64,000 bases of DNA, from assembly GCF_003112775.1 (NCBI RefSeq), contig NZ_BFCH01000021.1, positions 62,001-126,000 of the forward strand. The letters run 5' to 3'. Shown here piece after piece: positions 1 through 9,043 of the stretch. This DNA is from Mycobacterium montefiorense. Its GTDB lineage: Bacteria; Actinomycetota; Actinomycetes; Mycobacteriales; Mycobacteriaceae. Under the pieces are notes generated by a model that saw only the letters and a list, made by a program, of their open reading frames with translations, searched no databases and was not told the origin of the DNA. The translations under genes were made by a program, and so were the position numbers. Numbering within the stretch: the stretch's first letter is position 1; each line of letters opens with the position of its first letter.

Positions 1-2185
1 AGAAACCCCGATCGCGCAGCTGGGGGTTCTCGGTCACCAGCGACGGCGAGACCACCGGCGCGGCGGGAACACCCGCGCCGGCCAGCCGCTCCACCGTCGA
101 GCCCAGTGGCTGCTCGGCGAACCATTGCTGCAGCCGGTGATCTATGTCGTCGGCCCGTTCGCGACGGCCGTCGGCGGTGGCCAGTCCCTCGTCGCACCAG
201 GCCGGTCGCCCCATCACCTCGACGAGCGCAAGCCAGTGCTGGTCGTCACGCACGATGACCGCGATCCAATCGTCCTTTTCTGGCGCGCCGGCACACCGGT
301 AGATGTTCTGGACGAACCCGCCGTGACCGCGATTGCCACGGCGGCTCAACGTCTTTCCGAAGACCTCGGATTCGATCGCCTGTATCGCGGTGGCGTTCAG
401 CACCGTTTCCAGCATCGGCAGCTCGACCTGCAGACCAATTCCGGTGCGTTCGGCGAAGTTCAGCGCGGCCAGCACGGCGAACGCGGCGTGCACCCCGGCC
501 AGCGGATCGCAGGCACCCCGCGGCGTCACCGGCGGAGCGTCCGGCAGTCCGGTCACCCAGGCCAGCCCCGCGAGCTGCTCCATGGTGGGGGCGAAGCCGA
601 CCCGTTCGCGCCACGGGCCGTCCAGCCCGAACGCGGGCATGCGGGCGACGACGAGTTTGGGATTGACCTCGAGCAGCACATCGGCGGTCAACCCGAACTG
701 GTCCATCACCCGCGGCGAGAAGTTCTCGATCACCACGTCGGCGCCGGACGCCAACTTCTTGAACAGCCGACGCCCCTCCTCGGATCCCAAATCCAGTGTG
801 ACCGAACGCTTGTTGGTGTTCATCGCATGGAAAACCCAGCCGTACTCCCACCAGTCGTCAACGTCTTTGCGCATACCGCCGGAGTACCGAATGCCGTCGG
901 GGCGCTGGATCGACTCCACTTTGATCACCTCGGCACCGAACGCCGCCAGCAGGTGGGTTGCTGCCGGCCCGGCCCAGAAGGCGGTCAGATCGACGATCCG
1001 GACGCCTTCCAATGGGCGTGCTAGCTTGGCCGGCTGGATCTCAGATTGACTTGTACACCAAGGAGATTCGTCGTTGTCCGCGCCCGGGGCGGCGGTGTCT
1101 CCCACCGGGGCCGCCGCGCACTGCGACATCAGCCACGGCGCACGGGGCTGATGAAAGCCGGCGGGGTTTTGCACGAATACCCCACGCTCGGTGGCGTATT
1201 CCACGTCACGGATGGTGGCGCCGTTGCCCAGCGACGCGATCGGCAGCCGGAACAGTTGCCCGAGCTCGACGATCTCCGCCACGGACCGCTGCGCCAGCCA
1301 CGGGCCGATCTGTTCGCGGATCAGGTCGCGGTAGCCCCAGCGGCCGATCTGAAAACGCAGCTGCTCAATCTCTTCCAGGCCCGGGCACTCGACCATCGCC
1401 AGGAAGTCGAGCCACTGCTGGCCGGTGACCATGGTGATCCCGACGTAGCCGTCCTGGGCCGGCTCGATCGACGGGACTTCGGTGGTGCGGCTGATCGGCG
1501 GCACCCGCAGCAACTGCGAATGCAGCCATTCGCTGCTCTGCATCAACGTCATCGCCTCGAGCATGGACAGGTCGAGATGCTCGCCGGGACCGCCCCGTTC
1601 GACGCGGCGGCGCACGGCCAGCGCACCGAACGCGGCGAACACCCCGCCCATGTACTCGCCCAGGTCGCCGCCGATCGAAATCGGTGGCCCGGCCGGATCA
1701 CCGCGGAAACCCGGCGAGCCCGCCCAGGCCTGCAAGGTGAACTCGGTGGCGGCGCGATCGGCATACGGTCCGGTCCAGCCGAAGTCGGAGATCGTGACGA
1801 CGACCGCCCGCGGCGCGTCGGCCAACAGCTGGTGCGGATCGATGCCCAGCGCCGCGGCGCGCGATGGACCGGCGGTGAGGATGATCACGTCGGCGGCGGC
1901 CAATTCGGCCCGAAACCGCTCGGAGTCGGGCGCGAAGGTCATGCTGCGTTTTCCCGCGCTGAGGTAGCTGTAAAACGGCGACGCCTGGTCATCGGCCACC
2001 GGCGAACAGCTGGCGGAATACCGGCGCAGCCAATCCCCTTGCAGCGGTTCGATTTTGCGCACCTGCGCCCCGGCGTCAACCAGCAACTTACCGCAGTAGC
2101 TGCCGGCTATCCGGTCGCTGATCTCGACGACACGCAACTCGTGCAGCGGTGTCGGACGGTCATCAGACCCCTGACTCACTTGCAT
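1..2185 (-). CDS. CaiB/BaiF family CoA transferase, tandem two-domain protein (3' end beyond window)
   Basis: The reading frame is open from an ATG at 2185 to the left edge, giving at least 728 codons with no stop. It holds two class III CoA-transferase domains in tandem. The first begins near residue 15 (HELRVVEISDRIAG) and keeps the candidate catalytic Asp near residue 173 in GGDLGEYMGG. After a linker around residue 375, the second begins near residue 390 (LEGVRIVDLTAFWAGP) and has its Asp near residue 560 in GACDPLAGVH. Such enzymes move CoA between acyl-CoA donors and free acids, and a single chain with both domains can mimic the usual intertwined dimer. The gene diverges from a GntR regulator, its likely controller. 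The substrate is unknown. Confidence 0.88.
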   Translation of the reverse strand, partial: MQVSQGSDDRPTPLHELRVVEISDRIAGSYCGKLLVDAGAQVRKIEPLQGDWLRRYSASCSPVADDQASPFYSYLSAGKRSMTFAPDSERFRAELAAADVIILTAGPSRAAALGIDPHQLLADAPRAVVVTISDFGWTGPYADRAATEFTLQAWAGSPGFRGDPAGPPISIGGDLGEYMGGVFAAFGALAVRRRVERGGPGEHLDLSMLEAMTLMQSSEWLHSQLLRVPPISRTTEVPSIEPAQDGYVGITMVTGQQWLDFLAMVECPGLEEIEQLRFQIGRWGYRDLIREQIGPWLAQRSVAEIVELGQLFRLPIASLGNGATIRDVEYATERGVFVQNPAGFHQPRAPWLMSQCAAAPVGDTAAPGADNDESPWCTSQSEIQPAKLARPLEGVRIVDLTAFWAGPAATHLLAAFGAEVIKVESIQRPDGIRYSGGMRKDVDDWWEYGWVFHAMNTNKRSVTLDLGSEEGRRLFKKLASGADVVIENFSPRVMDQFGLTADVLLEVNPKLVVARMPAFGLDGPWRERVGFAPTMEQLAGLAWVTGLPDAPPVTPRGACDPLAGVHAAFAVLAALNFAERTGIGLQVELPMLETVLNATAIQAIESEVFGKTLSRRGNRGHGGFVQNIYRCAGAPEKDDWIAVIVRDDQHWLALVEVMGRPAWCDEGLATADGRRERADDIDHRLQQWFAEQPLGSTVERLAGAGVPAAPVVSPSLVTENPQLRDRGF

Positions 2186-2216
2186 CCGCCCTTCCGATCG
2201 ACACGCGACCAGAGAT

Positions 2217-2245
2217 GCTATTTATATCATTACTGCTAAAATAGC
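2217..2245. promoter_or_regulatory. AT-rich inverted repeat in divergent promoter
   Basis: An island of A and T in otherwise GC-rich DNA carries perfect 7-bp arms GCTATTT and AAATAGC separated by 15 bases. It lies between the divergent CoA transferase and GntR genes, so it is a plausible operator, possibly for the adjacent GntR protein. The assignment to that regulator is inference. Confidence 0.4.
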
Positions 2246-2309
2246 TAAGCCAGCTGAGTGCGCGCGCCACGCGCCGCGCCGCTCTTCCCGCTGCTCCTGC
2301 GAGGATTGA

Positions 2310-3140
2310 ATGACCCTGGGGATTGGTCCCGATGCCCGTCGCCGGTTGTCGGCGCCGAGGATCGCCGAAATCGTAGCCGACGAACTGCGCCGGCAAATCA
2401 TCGACGGCGAGCTTGCCGACGGCGATCTGCTGCCGCGCCAGGAAGTGCTGGTCGAACAGTTCAACGTCAGCCTGGTCTCGTTGCGGGAGGCTCTGCGCAT
2501 CCTGGAAACCGAGGGACTGGTCTCGGTACGACGCGGTAACCGTGGCGGCGCCGTCGTGCACGCGCCGGCCAAGACCAGTGCGGCCTACATGTTGGGGCTG
2601 TTGCTGCAAAGCGAGTCCGTTCAGGTCGCCGACCTGGGCATGGCGTTGCAGGAACTCGAGCCCGCCTGCGCCGCGCTGGCCGCCCAGCGACCGGACCGGG
2701 CGGACACCCTGGTGCCAGAACTCAAGCAGGTCAACGATTCCATGGCCGAGAATCTCGACGACGGTCGGCTGTTCACCGAAATCGGCCGCCAGTTCCACGA
2801 TCTCATCGTGCAGGGGTGTGGAAATCACACCATCATCGCGGTCGTCGGCAGCCTCGAGACGCTGTGGGGCAGCCACGAACGCCAGTGGGCCGACGAGAGT
2901 GCGGCGCGTGGCACTTACCCCTCGCTGGCCCAGCGTCGTGCGGTCCTCAGCACGCATACCAAGCTGGCCGAGACCATCGCGGAAGGCGACGTCGACCGGG
3001 CCCGGCGTATCGCGGGTCGTCACCTCGCCGACACCCAGACCTATGTGCTCGCCGGCCGGCCCACCCAACGGATCTATGCACTTTCGCCGCAGGCTCTTTC
3101 TCGTTCGGGGTCACGCTCGCCGGGCCTCCGGCAGTCCTGA
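2310..3140 (+). CDS. GntR family transcriptional regulator (FadR/FCD type)
   Basis: This 276-residue protein has an N-terminal winged helix-turn-helix (about residues 15-85: RIAEIVADELRRQI, SLREALRILETEGLV, then a GNRGGAVV wing). An all-helical FCD-like ligand domain (about 100-250) follows, with histidines in RQFHDLIV, HTKLAETI and GRHLAD that could bind a metal or acid ligand. The ATG at 2310 is chosen because GAGGA lies just upstream. It diverges from a CoA-transferase gene and is followed 15 bases later by an SDR gene. FCD regulators usually sense carboxylic acids or acyl-CoA and repress neighbouring catabolic genes. The ligand here is not known. Confidence 0.88.
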   Translation: MTLGIGPDARRRLSAPRIAEIVADELRRQIIDGELADGDLLPRQEVLVEQFNVSLVSLREALRILETEGLVSVRRGNRGGAVVHAPAKTSAAYMLGLLLQSESVQVADLGMALQELEPACAALAAQRPDRADTLVPELKQVNDSMAENLDDGRLFTEIGRQFHDLIVQGCGNHTIIAVVGSLETLWGSHERQWADESAARGTYPSLAQRRAVLSTHTKLAETIAEGDVDRARRIAGRHLADTQTYVLAGRPTQRIYALSPQALSRSGSRSPGLRQS

Positions 3141-3155
3141 GGAGCCTCCATCCCG

Positions 3156-3872
3156 ATGCGAACCGCGTTGGTCACCGGCGGCAGCGGCGGGATCGGAAAG
3201 GGCTGCGGCGCCAAGCTGGCCGAACTCGGCTACGACGTGGTGCTGGCGGCCCGGCGCGAGGGCCCGTTACGCGCGGCCGCCGAGGAGATCGGGGCCCGTC
3301 ACATCGTTGCCGACGCATCCGATCCGGACGGATTCGCCGCTGCGCTAAGCGCTTTGGAGGCGATCGACCTGGTCGTTCACGCCGCGGGCACGCTGGGCGG
3401 AACGTATGCGCGCAAGCAGACGTTCGAGCAGTGGCAGACCATCATCTCGGCCAACCTGGATTCGTGCTTCGTGGTGACCTCCGCGGTGCTGCCGCGGATG
3501 CACGCCGGCTCGCGGTTCGTGTTCATCTCGTCGTCGGCGGCACACGAGCCGATGATGGCCCGCACCGCTTACTCCGCGTCCAAAGCCGGCATGAACGCGT
3601 TCGCCCGGGCCTTGGCGCTCGAGGTCGATCGGGACGGCATCGCGGTGCACATCGTGACACCGGGCCCGGTGGAAACCGAGATGCTGCAGGACGTTCCCTT
3701 CGAGATGTACGCGATTCAGATCTCCGACGTCGCCGAGGCCGTCGCCTGGCTGGACACCGTGGACCCGTCGGTCGATCTGCCGGAGATCCGGCTTTCCGCG
3801 GTGCAGCGCGGTCCGTATGCCCGGCCGCCGGTCGTCCCTAACGAAGCTCGCCGGCGCCAGGGAACGTCTTGA
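3156..3872 (+). CDS. SDR family NAD(P)-dependent oxidoreductase
   Basis: A short-chain dehydrogenase/reductase of 238 residues. The N-terminal nucleotide motif TGGSGGIGKG is followed by AAGTLGG in place of the classical NNAG, the catalytic Ser region FISSSAA, and YSASKAG with the catalytic Tyr and Lys near residues 145-149. The start ATG lies 15 bases after the GntR stop, so the two are probably cotranscribed. The last 35 bases overlap the 3' end of the convergent luciferase-like gene. It probably interconverts an alcohol and a ketone in the pathway served by the nearby CoA-ester enzymes. The substrate cannot be read from the sequence. Confidence 0.87.
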   Translation: MRTALVTGGSGGIGKGCGAKLAELGYDVVLAARREGPLRAAAEEIGARHIVADASDPDGFAAALSALEAIDLVVHAAGTLGGTYARKQTFEQWQTIISANLDSCFVVTSAVLPRMHAGSRFVFISSSAAHEPMMARTAYSASKAGMNAFARALALEVDRDGIAVHIVTPGPVETEMLQDVPFEMYAIQISDVAEAVAWLDTVDPSVDLPEIRLSAVQRGPYARPPVVPNEARRRQGTS

Positions 3873-4707
3873 TCACCGTCTCGCCGAACTCGTGCAGGGA
3901 GTCCGGGTTCGCGAAGTCGGCGAACCAGACGTAGCAGCGCTCGACGCCCTGGGCAGCCAGACCCGCAAAGTGCTGGGTCAGCTCGTCGGCGTCGCCGCAC
4001 ACCAGCCCCGGGCCGAGGTTGCCGAACCGGCGGGTGCTCACCTCGCGCACGGTGTCGGGGTCGTCACCCGAACGAACGAAGCCGATCATCTGTTGAACCG
4101 AAATCCGGGCACTTCCCGCCGCCGGGGCCAGCTTGGGCAGCCGGTCGAGGTGGTTGGCCTGCAAGTTCCACCAATCCGCGTAATTGCGAACGAGTTCCAT
4201 CATGCGCGGTCCGCTGCCACCCAGAACCAGCGGTATCGGATGACTACGCCTCGGTAGCGCAACCACGCCGTCCTCGTTCGTCTCATCGCCCCAGTACTGC
4301 CTGATCAGGGCCAGGTGCCGGCCGAGCTGCTGGACGCGGGCCACCGGATCCTGCTGACCGACATCGAATCTGGTGAACTCGGCGGGCCAGGATCCTGAAC
4401 CGAGGCCCAGATCGAATCTGCCTTCGGAAGCGTCGGACAGGGTGACGGCTTGCTTGGCCAGCACGGCGGGATGCCGAAAGGCATCGCACAGCACCAAGTG
4501 ACCGATCCGCAGCCGCTCGGTCTTGGCCGTCACCCAGGTGGCGACGGCCATTGCCTCCCAAATGCTTTCGCCGGGCAACCCGGGAGCCTCGAGATGGTCG
4601 ATGAACGCCATGCCATCGAAGCCGCTGGCCTCGGCGTGACGGGCCCGCTCCGTGATGCCGCTTACCGACAACCGCACCTGCGGCAGGAACAGATACCAGT
4701 CGACCAT
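3838..4707 (-). CDS. LLM class flavin/F420-dependent oxidoreductase
   Basis: A luciferase-like TIM-barrel oxidoreductase of 289 residues. It opens with WYLFLPQVRLS, and the family signature appears in ASGFDGMAFIDH, LRIGHLVLCDAFRHPAVLAKQ and GRFDLGLGSG. In mycobacteria most proteins of this class use coenzyme F420 rather than FMN, but the cofactor is not proven here. It is divergent from the acyl-CoA dehydrogenase operon starting at 4778, with only about 70 AT-rich bases between them. Its 3' end overlaps the convergent SDR by 35 bases. A role in reduction or hydroxylation of the substrate that feeds the neighbouring operon is inference. Confidence 0.88.
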   Translation of the reverse strand: MVDWYLFLPQVRLSVSGITERARHAEASGFDGMAFIDHLEAPGLPGESIWEAMAVATWVTAKTERLRIGHLVLCDAFRHPAVLAKQAVTLSDASEGRFDLGLGSGSWPAEFTRFDVGQQDPVARVQQLGRHLALIRQYWGDETNEDGVVALPRRSHPIPLVLGGSGPRMMELVRNYADWWNLQANHLDRLPKLAPAAGSARISVQQMIGFVRSGDDPDTVREVSTRRFGNLGPGLVCGDADELTQHFAGLAAQGVERCYVWFADFANPDSLHEFGETVIKTFPGAGELR

Positions 4708-4777
4708 GCGCCCACCTATGCTCGTGCCGATTGCAACCGAGTCGCTAGTTTACTATCTTTATTATGTTAGGGGTCTT

Positions 4778-5839
4778 ATGGATGTCGGACTGACTTCGGA
4801 TCAGCTGTCGCTGCGCGACACCGTGCGCGACATCCTGCGCACCGAATGTCCTCCCGATGCCGCCCGGCAGGCCCTGACGGATCCGGAGCGCTGGCGCGCT
4901 GTGTGGAAGACGGTAGTCGACCTCGGTTGGACCGAACTGGCCGCACCCGGCGGCGACTACGGGCCCGTCGAACTGGCCGTGGTTCTCGAGGAGTGCGGCG
5001 CGGCGCTGGCGCCAATTCCGTTACTCAGCAGCGTCGGGCTGGCCGCGGGTGTCTTGCGCGCGTGTGGGCTGGACCCATTGCTGACCGAGATCGCCGGTGG
5101 CGCGGTTGCCACCTTGGCGGTGCACGCCAAGGGATCTCGGACGGCCGGGGCGCCGATGACGCTGCGGCACGGACGGGTGCGCGGTCGCGCGGTCGCGGTC
5201 CCGAACGTGTCCCGGGCAGAGCTGATCGTGGCGCTGGCAAAATCCATCGACGGCTACGTCGCCGTGGCCGTCCGCGGCGGCGACGGCGTGGCAATCATTC
5301 CCGGCGAGTCCACCGATCCCGCCCAACCGGTGGCCGACGTCGAGATCGACGCCGAGCCGTTGGCGTCTGCACCCGTCAACCTCGAATCAGCGCTGACGGC
5401 ACCGTTGGTCGCCGTCGCCGCGGATCTGGTCGGCGTGGCCAGCGCTGCCCTGCGCCGCTCCGTCGAGCACGCGAAAGCACGCCGCCAGTTCGGCACGGTG
5501 ATCGGGGCGTTCCAGGGAATCAAGCACGCGCTGGCCGACAACTACGTCGGCGTCGAGCGGGCCCGCAGCCTCACCTACGCGGCCGCGGCACGCCTTGCCG
5601 ATCCGGACACCGCGCCCGCGGATGCCTGGATCGCCGCGGCACTGGCCAAGGCGGCGGCCGGCGACGCCGCGGCCGGCTGCGCGCGCACCGCAATCCAGGT
5701 ACACGGAGCGCTCGCGCAGACCTGGGAGCACGACATGCACCTCTACGTCCGGCACGCCTGGCAGGGTGCGGCGCTGCTGGGAGACAGTCGCGCGCTCTAC
5801 CACGAAGTGGGCTGCCGTTTCACCGGAGGCACCGCATGA
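4778..5839 (+). CDS. acyl-CoA dehydrogenase family protein, likely beta (non-catalytic) subunit
   Basis: An acyl-CoA dehydrogenase fold of 353 residues and the first gene of a five-gene operon. The frame is open from 4652, but the ATG at 4778 is preferred because it is preceded by AGGGG and yields a normal N-terminus (MDVGLTSDQ). The FAD-binding stretch RRQFGTVIGAFQGIKH is clear. The C-terminus reads QTWEHDMHLYVRHAW and lacks the usual GGTxE-R segment seen in the next gene. That is typical of the second subunit of the mycobacterial alpha2beta2 enzymes (FadE26/27, FadE28/29 type). Its stop overlaps the next ATG (ATGA), which supports co-assembly with that product. Substrate unknown. Confidence 0.88.
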   Translation: MDVGLTSDQLSLRDTVRDILRTECPPDAARQALTDPERWRAVWKTVVDLGWTELAAPGGDYGPVELAVVLEECGAALAPIPLLSSVGLAAGVLRACGLDPLLTEIAGGAVATLAVHAKGSRTAGAPMTLRHGRVRGRAVAVPNVSRAELIVALAKSIDGYVAVAVRGGDGVAIIPGESTDPAQPVADVEIDAEPLASAPVNLESALTAPLVAVAADLVGVASAALRRSVEHAKARRQFGTVIGAFQGIKHALADNYVGVERARSLTYAAAARLADPDTAPADAWIAAALAKAAAGDAAAGCARTAIQVHGALAQTWEHDMHLYVRHAWQGAALLGDSRALYHEVGCRFTGGTA

Positions 5840-6960
5840 CAAGCACAACGACTCCGTCGGCGGCCGTCGCCGAGTTCGTCGACTGGTTAGCCGCGTTCCT
5901 GCCCGACGACTACTACGAGAACTACCGCCAATACCGATGGGATATCCCGCTGCGGCGCGACTATCAGCGGGCCGCCTTCGAGGGCGGGTGGATCCAGCCC
6001 ACTTGGTCGCGCGAGCACGGCGGCCGATCGCTGGGCTTGCGCGACGCGATGGAGATCCGGATCGAAGGCGCGCTGCGGTCGGCGCCAAAGCTGCCCAACA
6101 TTCAGGGGCCAGGCGTCGCCGCACCCGGCATTCGCCAATTCGGCACCACCGCACAGATCGAGCGCCTGCTGGTGCCGCTGCTGCGCGGCGACGAGTGGTG
6201 GGCACTGGGCATGTCCGAGCCGGAAGCCGGGTCGGATTTCGCCGGCTTGCGCACCCGCGCCGAGCGCGACGGAGACGTCTTCCGCGTCAACGGTCACAAA
6301 ATCTGGACCACCCAGGCCCACGAATCGCGGTGGTGCACGCTCTACGCACGCACCGATCCGGACGCGGCAAAACACCGTGGCATCTCGTGCCTGATCCTCG
6401 ACCTGCACTCCCCCGGTGTGCGCATCGAACCGATCCGGATGTCATCGATCTCCGACGAGACGTTCTGCGAGGTCTTCCTCGACGAAGTCGAAATCCCCGC
6501 GGAAAATCTGCTGGGCCCGGTGAACGGCGGCTGGAACGTCGCCCTGTCGTCGCTACACCACGAACGCCAAATAATCTGGATCATGAACTGGGTCGAAATC
6601 AAGCGTGGACTCGACGCCGTGCGCAACGCCGGAGCCGTCGGCGACAGCCAGGACCTCTACACCGAGTTGGGGTCGTTGCTGGCCGACGCCGAAGCGCTGC
6701 GGGCCACCGGATACCGCGCACTGGTCAACGAACTGGCCGGCCGGAACAGCCCGGAAGCCGACATTATGAAGCTGCTCGGATCGGTTACCTTGCAACGGGT
6801 TTGGGAACTTGCGGCCGCCGCTGAAGGACCGCATTCGGCCAGCGACCCCGATCTGCTGTTCGAACGCCAGGACGCGCTCGCCGCCACCATCTACGGCGGA
6901 ACATCGGAGGTGCAGCGCAACATCATCGCCGAGCGACTGCTCGGGCTGCCGAAGGGATGA
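5836..6960 (+). CDS. acyl-CoA dehydrogenase, likely alpha subunit
   Basis: This 374-residue protein uses the ATG at 5836, which overlaps the preceding stop as ATGA, although the frame is open much further upstream. It has the standard layout: an N-terminal helical domain with PTWSREHGGRS, the middle beta domain with MSEPEAGSDFAGLRTRA and VNGHKIWTTQA, and the C-terminal helical domain ending YGGTSEVQRNIIAERLLG. With the upstream 353-residue protein it would form a mixed enzyme that introduces a C2-C3 double bond in an acyl-CoA using FAD. The next gene again begins in an ATGA overlap, so the operon is tightly coupled. Confidence 0.92.
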   Translation: MTSTTTPSAAVAEFVDWLAAFLPDDYYENYRQYRWDIPLRRDYQRAAFEGGWIQPTWSREHGGRSLGLRDAMEIRIEGALRSAPKLPNIQGPGVAAPGIRQFGTTAQIERLLVPLLRGDEWWALGMSEPEAGSDFAGLRTRAERDGDVFRVNGHKIWTTQAHESRWCTLYARTDPDAAKHRGISCLILDLHSPGVRIEPIRMSSISDETFCEVFLDEVEIPAENLLGPVNGGWNVALSSLHHERQIIWIMNWVEIKRGLDAVRNAGAVGDSQDLYTELGSLLADAEALRATGYRALVNELAGRNSPEADIMKLLGSVTLQRVWELAAAAEGPHSASDPDLLFERQDALAATIYGGTSEVQRNIIAERLLGLPKG

Positions 6961-8111
6961 CGATGGACTACGACCTCGGTGACGACGCCGTCGAACTGCG
7001 ACACCGCCTGCGGGAGTTGATCGCTGCGCATGTCCCGCCCGATTTCCTCGGTGCCTGTACGGAGGATCCGGCAGACCTGGCCACCACCGAAACCTTCTGC
7101 AAGCTGCTGGCAGCCGAGGGGCTGCTGGCACTGGCTTGGCCCAAAGAGCATGGCGGCGGCGGTGGTTCGGTCTGGCAGCAAACGGTGCTGCGCGAAGAGA
7201 TGTGGGCCCAGCACGAGCCGCGCGGCCCGCAGTACATGGGGATCAACTGGGTCGGTCCGGCACTCATGCGATACGGGACAGCAGAGCAGAAAGCCAAGCA
7301 CCTGGCGGCCATCGCCTCCGGTGATGTGATCTGGTGCCAAGGGTTTTCCGAGCCAGAGGCCGGAACTGACCTCGTCTCGCTGCGTACCCGGGCCGTGCCG
7401 GAGGGGGACCGCTGGCGCATCAGCGGCCAGAAGGTGTGGACGTCGTACGCCCAGATGGCGTCATGGTGTGTGCTGGCGACGTGCACCGACCCTGACGCGC
7501 CAAAGCACAAGAGGCTCACCCTTTTTCTGATTCCGATGGACCGTGAGGGCTTCACGGTGCGCGGAATCCCGTCGATGCTGGGGCCGCATCATCTCAACGA
7601 GATGTTCCTCGACGACGTTCCGGCGTATCCCGGCGACGTCCTCGGCGAGGTGGGTGACGGTTGGCGAGTGATGCGAGAGGCGCTCGCGTTCGAGCGCGTC
7701 GGCATCGCGCGCTACGCGCGCTGCGAGTCGCTGCTGCATCGAATGCAGAGCGAGCTCGGCGACCGGTGGGACCGGCTGCCCGAATCGCTTCGGGCTCGGT
7801 GGGTCCGGGCGCTTGTCGATTTACGGGTGGCCAGGCTGCTGGCCTATCGTGCCGTGTCGCTGCAGGATGACCCGTCGGCCGGAGCGGCGGCCAGCGCCGC
7901 CCGCATCGCCACCACCACCTGCGACCAGCAGGTCGCCGAGTTGCTGTTCGACGTGCTCGGCCCGATCGCGCTGGACAGCGGGGCGTCGGCGGGACTGCAC
8001 GGGGCGATCGAAGACCATTGGCGCTACGCACAGGCGGCCACCGTAGCGTCCGGAACCATCGAGGTGCAGCGCATGCTGGTGTCACGAGACGCGCTAGGAG
8101 AACGCCGATGA
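6957..8111 (+). CDS. acyl-CoA dehydrogenase
   Basis: A 384-residue acyl-CoA dehydrogenase starting in an ATGA overlap with its predecessor. An internal ATG six bases later would remove two residues. Motifs include WPKEHGGGGGS in the N-terminal domain, FSEPEAGTDLVSLRTRAV and ISGQKVWTSYAQ in the beta domain, and VASGTIEVQRMLVSRDALG near the C-terminus. It is the third of four such genes in the operon and probably pairs with the shorter protein encoded next. Two alpha-beta pairs in one operon could act on two successive chain-shortening steps, or on two substrates. That reading is inference. Confidence 0.92.
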   Translation: MTMDYDLGDDAVELRHRLRELIAAHVPPDFLGACTEDPADLATTETFCKLLAAEGLLALAWPKEHGGGGGSVWQQTVLREEMWAQHEPRGPQYMGINWVGPALMRYGTAEQKAKHLAAIASGDVIWCQGFSEPEAGTDLVSLRTRAVPEGDRWRISGQKVWTSYAQMASWCVLATCTDPDAPKHKRLTLFLIPMDREGFTVRGIPSMLGPHHLNEMFLDDVPAYPGDVLGEVGDGWRVMREALAFERVGIARYARCESLLHRMQSELGDRWDRLPESLRARWVRALVDLRVARLLAYRAVSLQDDPSAGAAASAARIATTTCDQQVAELLFDVLGPIALDSGASAGLHGAIEDHWRYAQAATVASGTIEVQRMLVSRDALGERR

Positions 8112-9043
8112 AAACCGCGCTGCCCCAAGATATTAGCGACTTCGCGGCGGTCGCCGCCAAGCGATTCGACCGGCTGGGCGGCCCGCAGGCCGCGCTGCGG
8201 GCCGAGCAAGACGACGGCGTTCGGGACGCGGCGCGCGCCGCCCTGGGCGAGCTCGGCGCGTTCGAGCTCGACGTCCGGTCCGGGCCGGACGATCTGCTGG
8301 CCGCGGCGGTGCTCTGCCAAACCGCCGGTGCGCACGCGCTGCCCTATCCCCTCGTCGAGGAGCTGCTGGCCATCGACGGCGCCCGACTGGCCTTGGTCAA
8401 TCCCGAGGCGCCGCGCATCGACCACGGCGATCTGCCCGGCGACTGGATCGCCGCGGACCTGGATGGCAACCGGTACCGGCCGCGGCTCGCATCGCGGACC
8501 AACGCCAAATTGGGGCCTTTTCTGGTGCCGGCCTCATTAACCGCACCCGACGGGACAGTCCCGCCGCGCGACGTTAATCTTCTTCTCGTGCTGGGATCAT
8601 GGCGGATTCTGGGAGCGATGCAGCGCTCGCTGGAGATCGTCACCGAGCATGTCCAGGCCCGTATCCAGTTCGGCAAGCCGCTGGCCGACTTCCAGACCGT
8701 CCGGTTTGCCGTCGCGGACGCCTCGGTCGCGTTACGCGGACTACACGAGCTGGCGAAATACACCATCTGCAGACCGGAATCGCTGCCGGTGCAGGTGCAT
8801 TCCGCCGATGCGCTGATACTCCGGTTCAAGGCCACCGACACCGCACGGCAAGTGCTGCGTACCTCGCACCAGCTGCTCGGCGCCCTGGGCTTCTGCGACG
8901 AGTCCGACATCAGCGTGCTCGACCGGCACACCCAGCCGCTGATCCGCCTTCCCCTGGGCGCCGAGGCACTCGGACTGCGGCTGATCTCCGATGTGCGCGA
9001 CGGCTCCCTGGAGACGCTGTTCAGCGAGCCGGTATCCGCGTGA
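8108..9043 (+). CDS. acyl-CoA dehydrogenase family protein, short likely beta subunit
   Basis: This 311-residue protein begins at the ATG overlapping the previous stop (ATGA), not at the earlier ORF start. It is shorter than the usual 370-400 residues. It keeps the FAD/dimer segment RIQFGKPLADFQTVRFAVAD and a C-terminal helical domain, but the N-terminal domain is reduced and the GGTxE segment is absent. This matches the small partner subunits of mycobacterial alpha2beta2 acyl-CoA dehydrogenases. Its stop overlaps the GTG start of the acyl-CoA ligase gene (GTGA), so all five products are likely made together. Confidence 0.85.
   Translation: MKTALPQDISDFAAVAAKRFDRLGGPQAALRAEQDDGVRDAARAALGELGAFELDVRSGPDDLLAAAVLCQTAGAHALPYPLVEELLAIDGARLALVNPEAPRIDHGDLPGDWIAADLDGNRYRPRLASRTNAKLGPFLVPASLTAPDGTVPPRDVNLLLVLGSWRILGAMQRSLEIVTEHVQARIQFGKPLADFQTVRFAVADASVALRGLHELAKYTICRPESLPVQVHSADALILRFKATDTARQVLRTSHQLLGALGFCDESDISVLDRHTQPLIRLPLGAEALGLRLISDVRDGSLETLFSEPVSA

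Noticed and set aside
246..851. A 201-codon minus-strand frame inside the CoA transferase region
   Set aside because: It is out of phase with the frame at 1-2185, which gives two clear CaiB domains; the 201-codon frame is an Arg-rich shadow typical of GC-rich DNA.
2163..3068. A 301-codon minus-strand frame across the GntR gene
   Set aside because: It is antisense to a clear GntR regulator and shows no domain of its own.
4846..5835. Upstream extension of the acyl-CoA dehydrogenase at 5836
   Set aside because: The extra 330 residues are an Arg/Gly-rich shadow of the preceding dehydrogenase gene; ATGA coupling supports the start at 5836.
8599..9039. Upstream extension of the acyl-CoA ligase at 9040
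   Set aside because: It overlaps the dehydrogenase gene at 8108 in another frame; the GTG at 9040 gives a normal ligase N-terminus.
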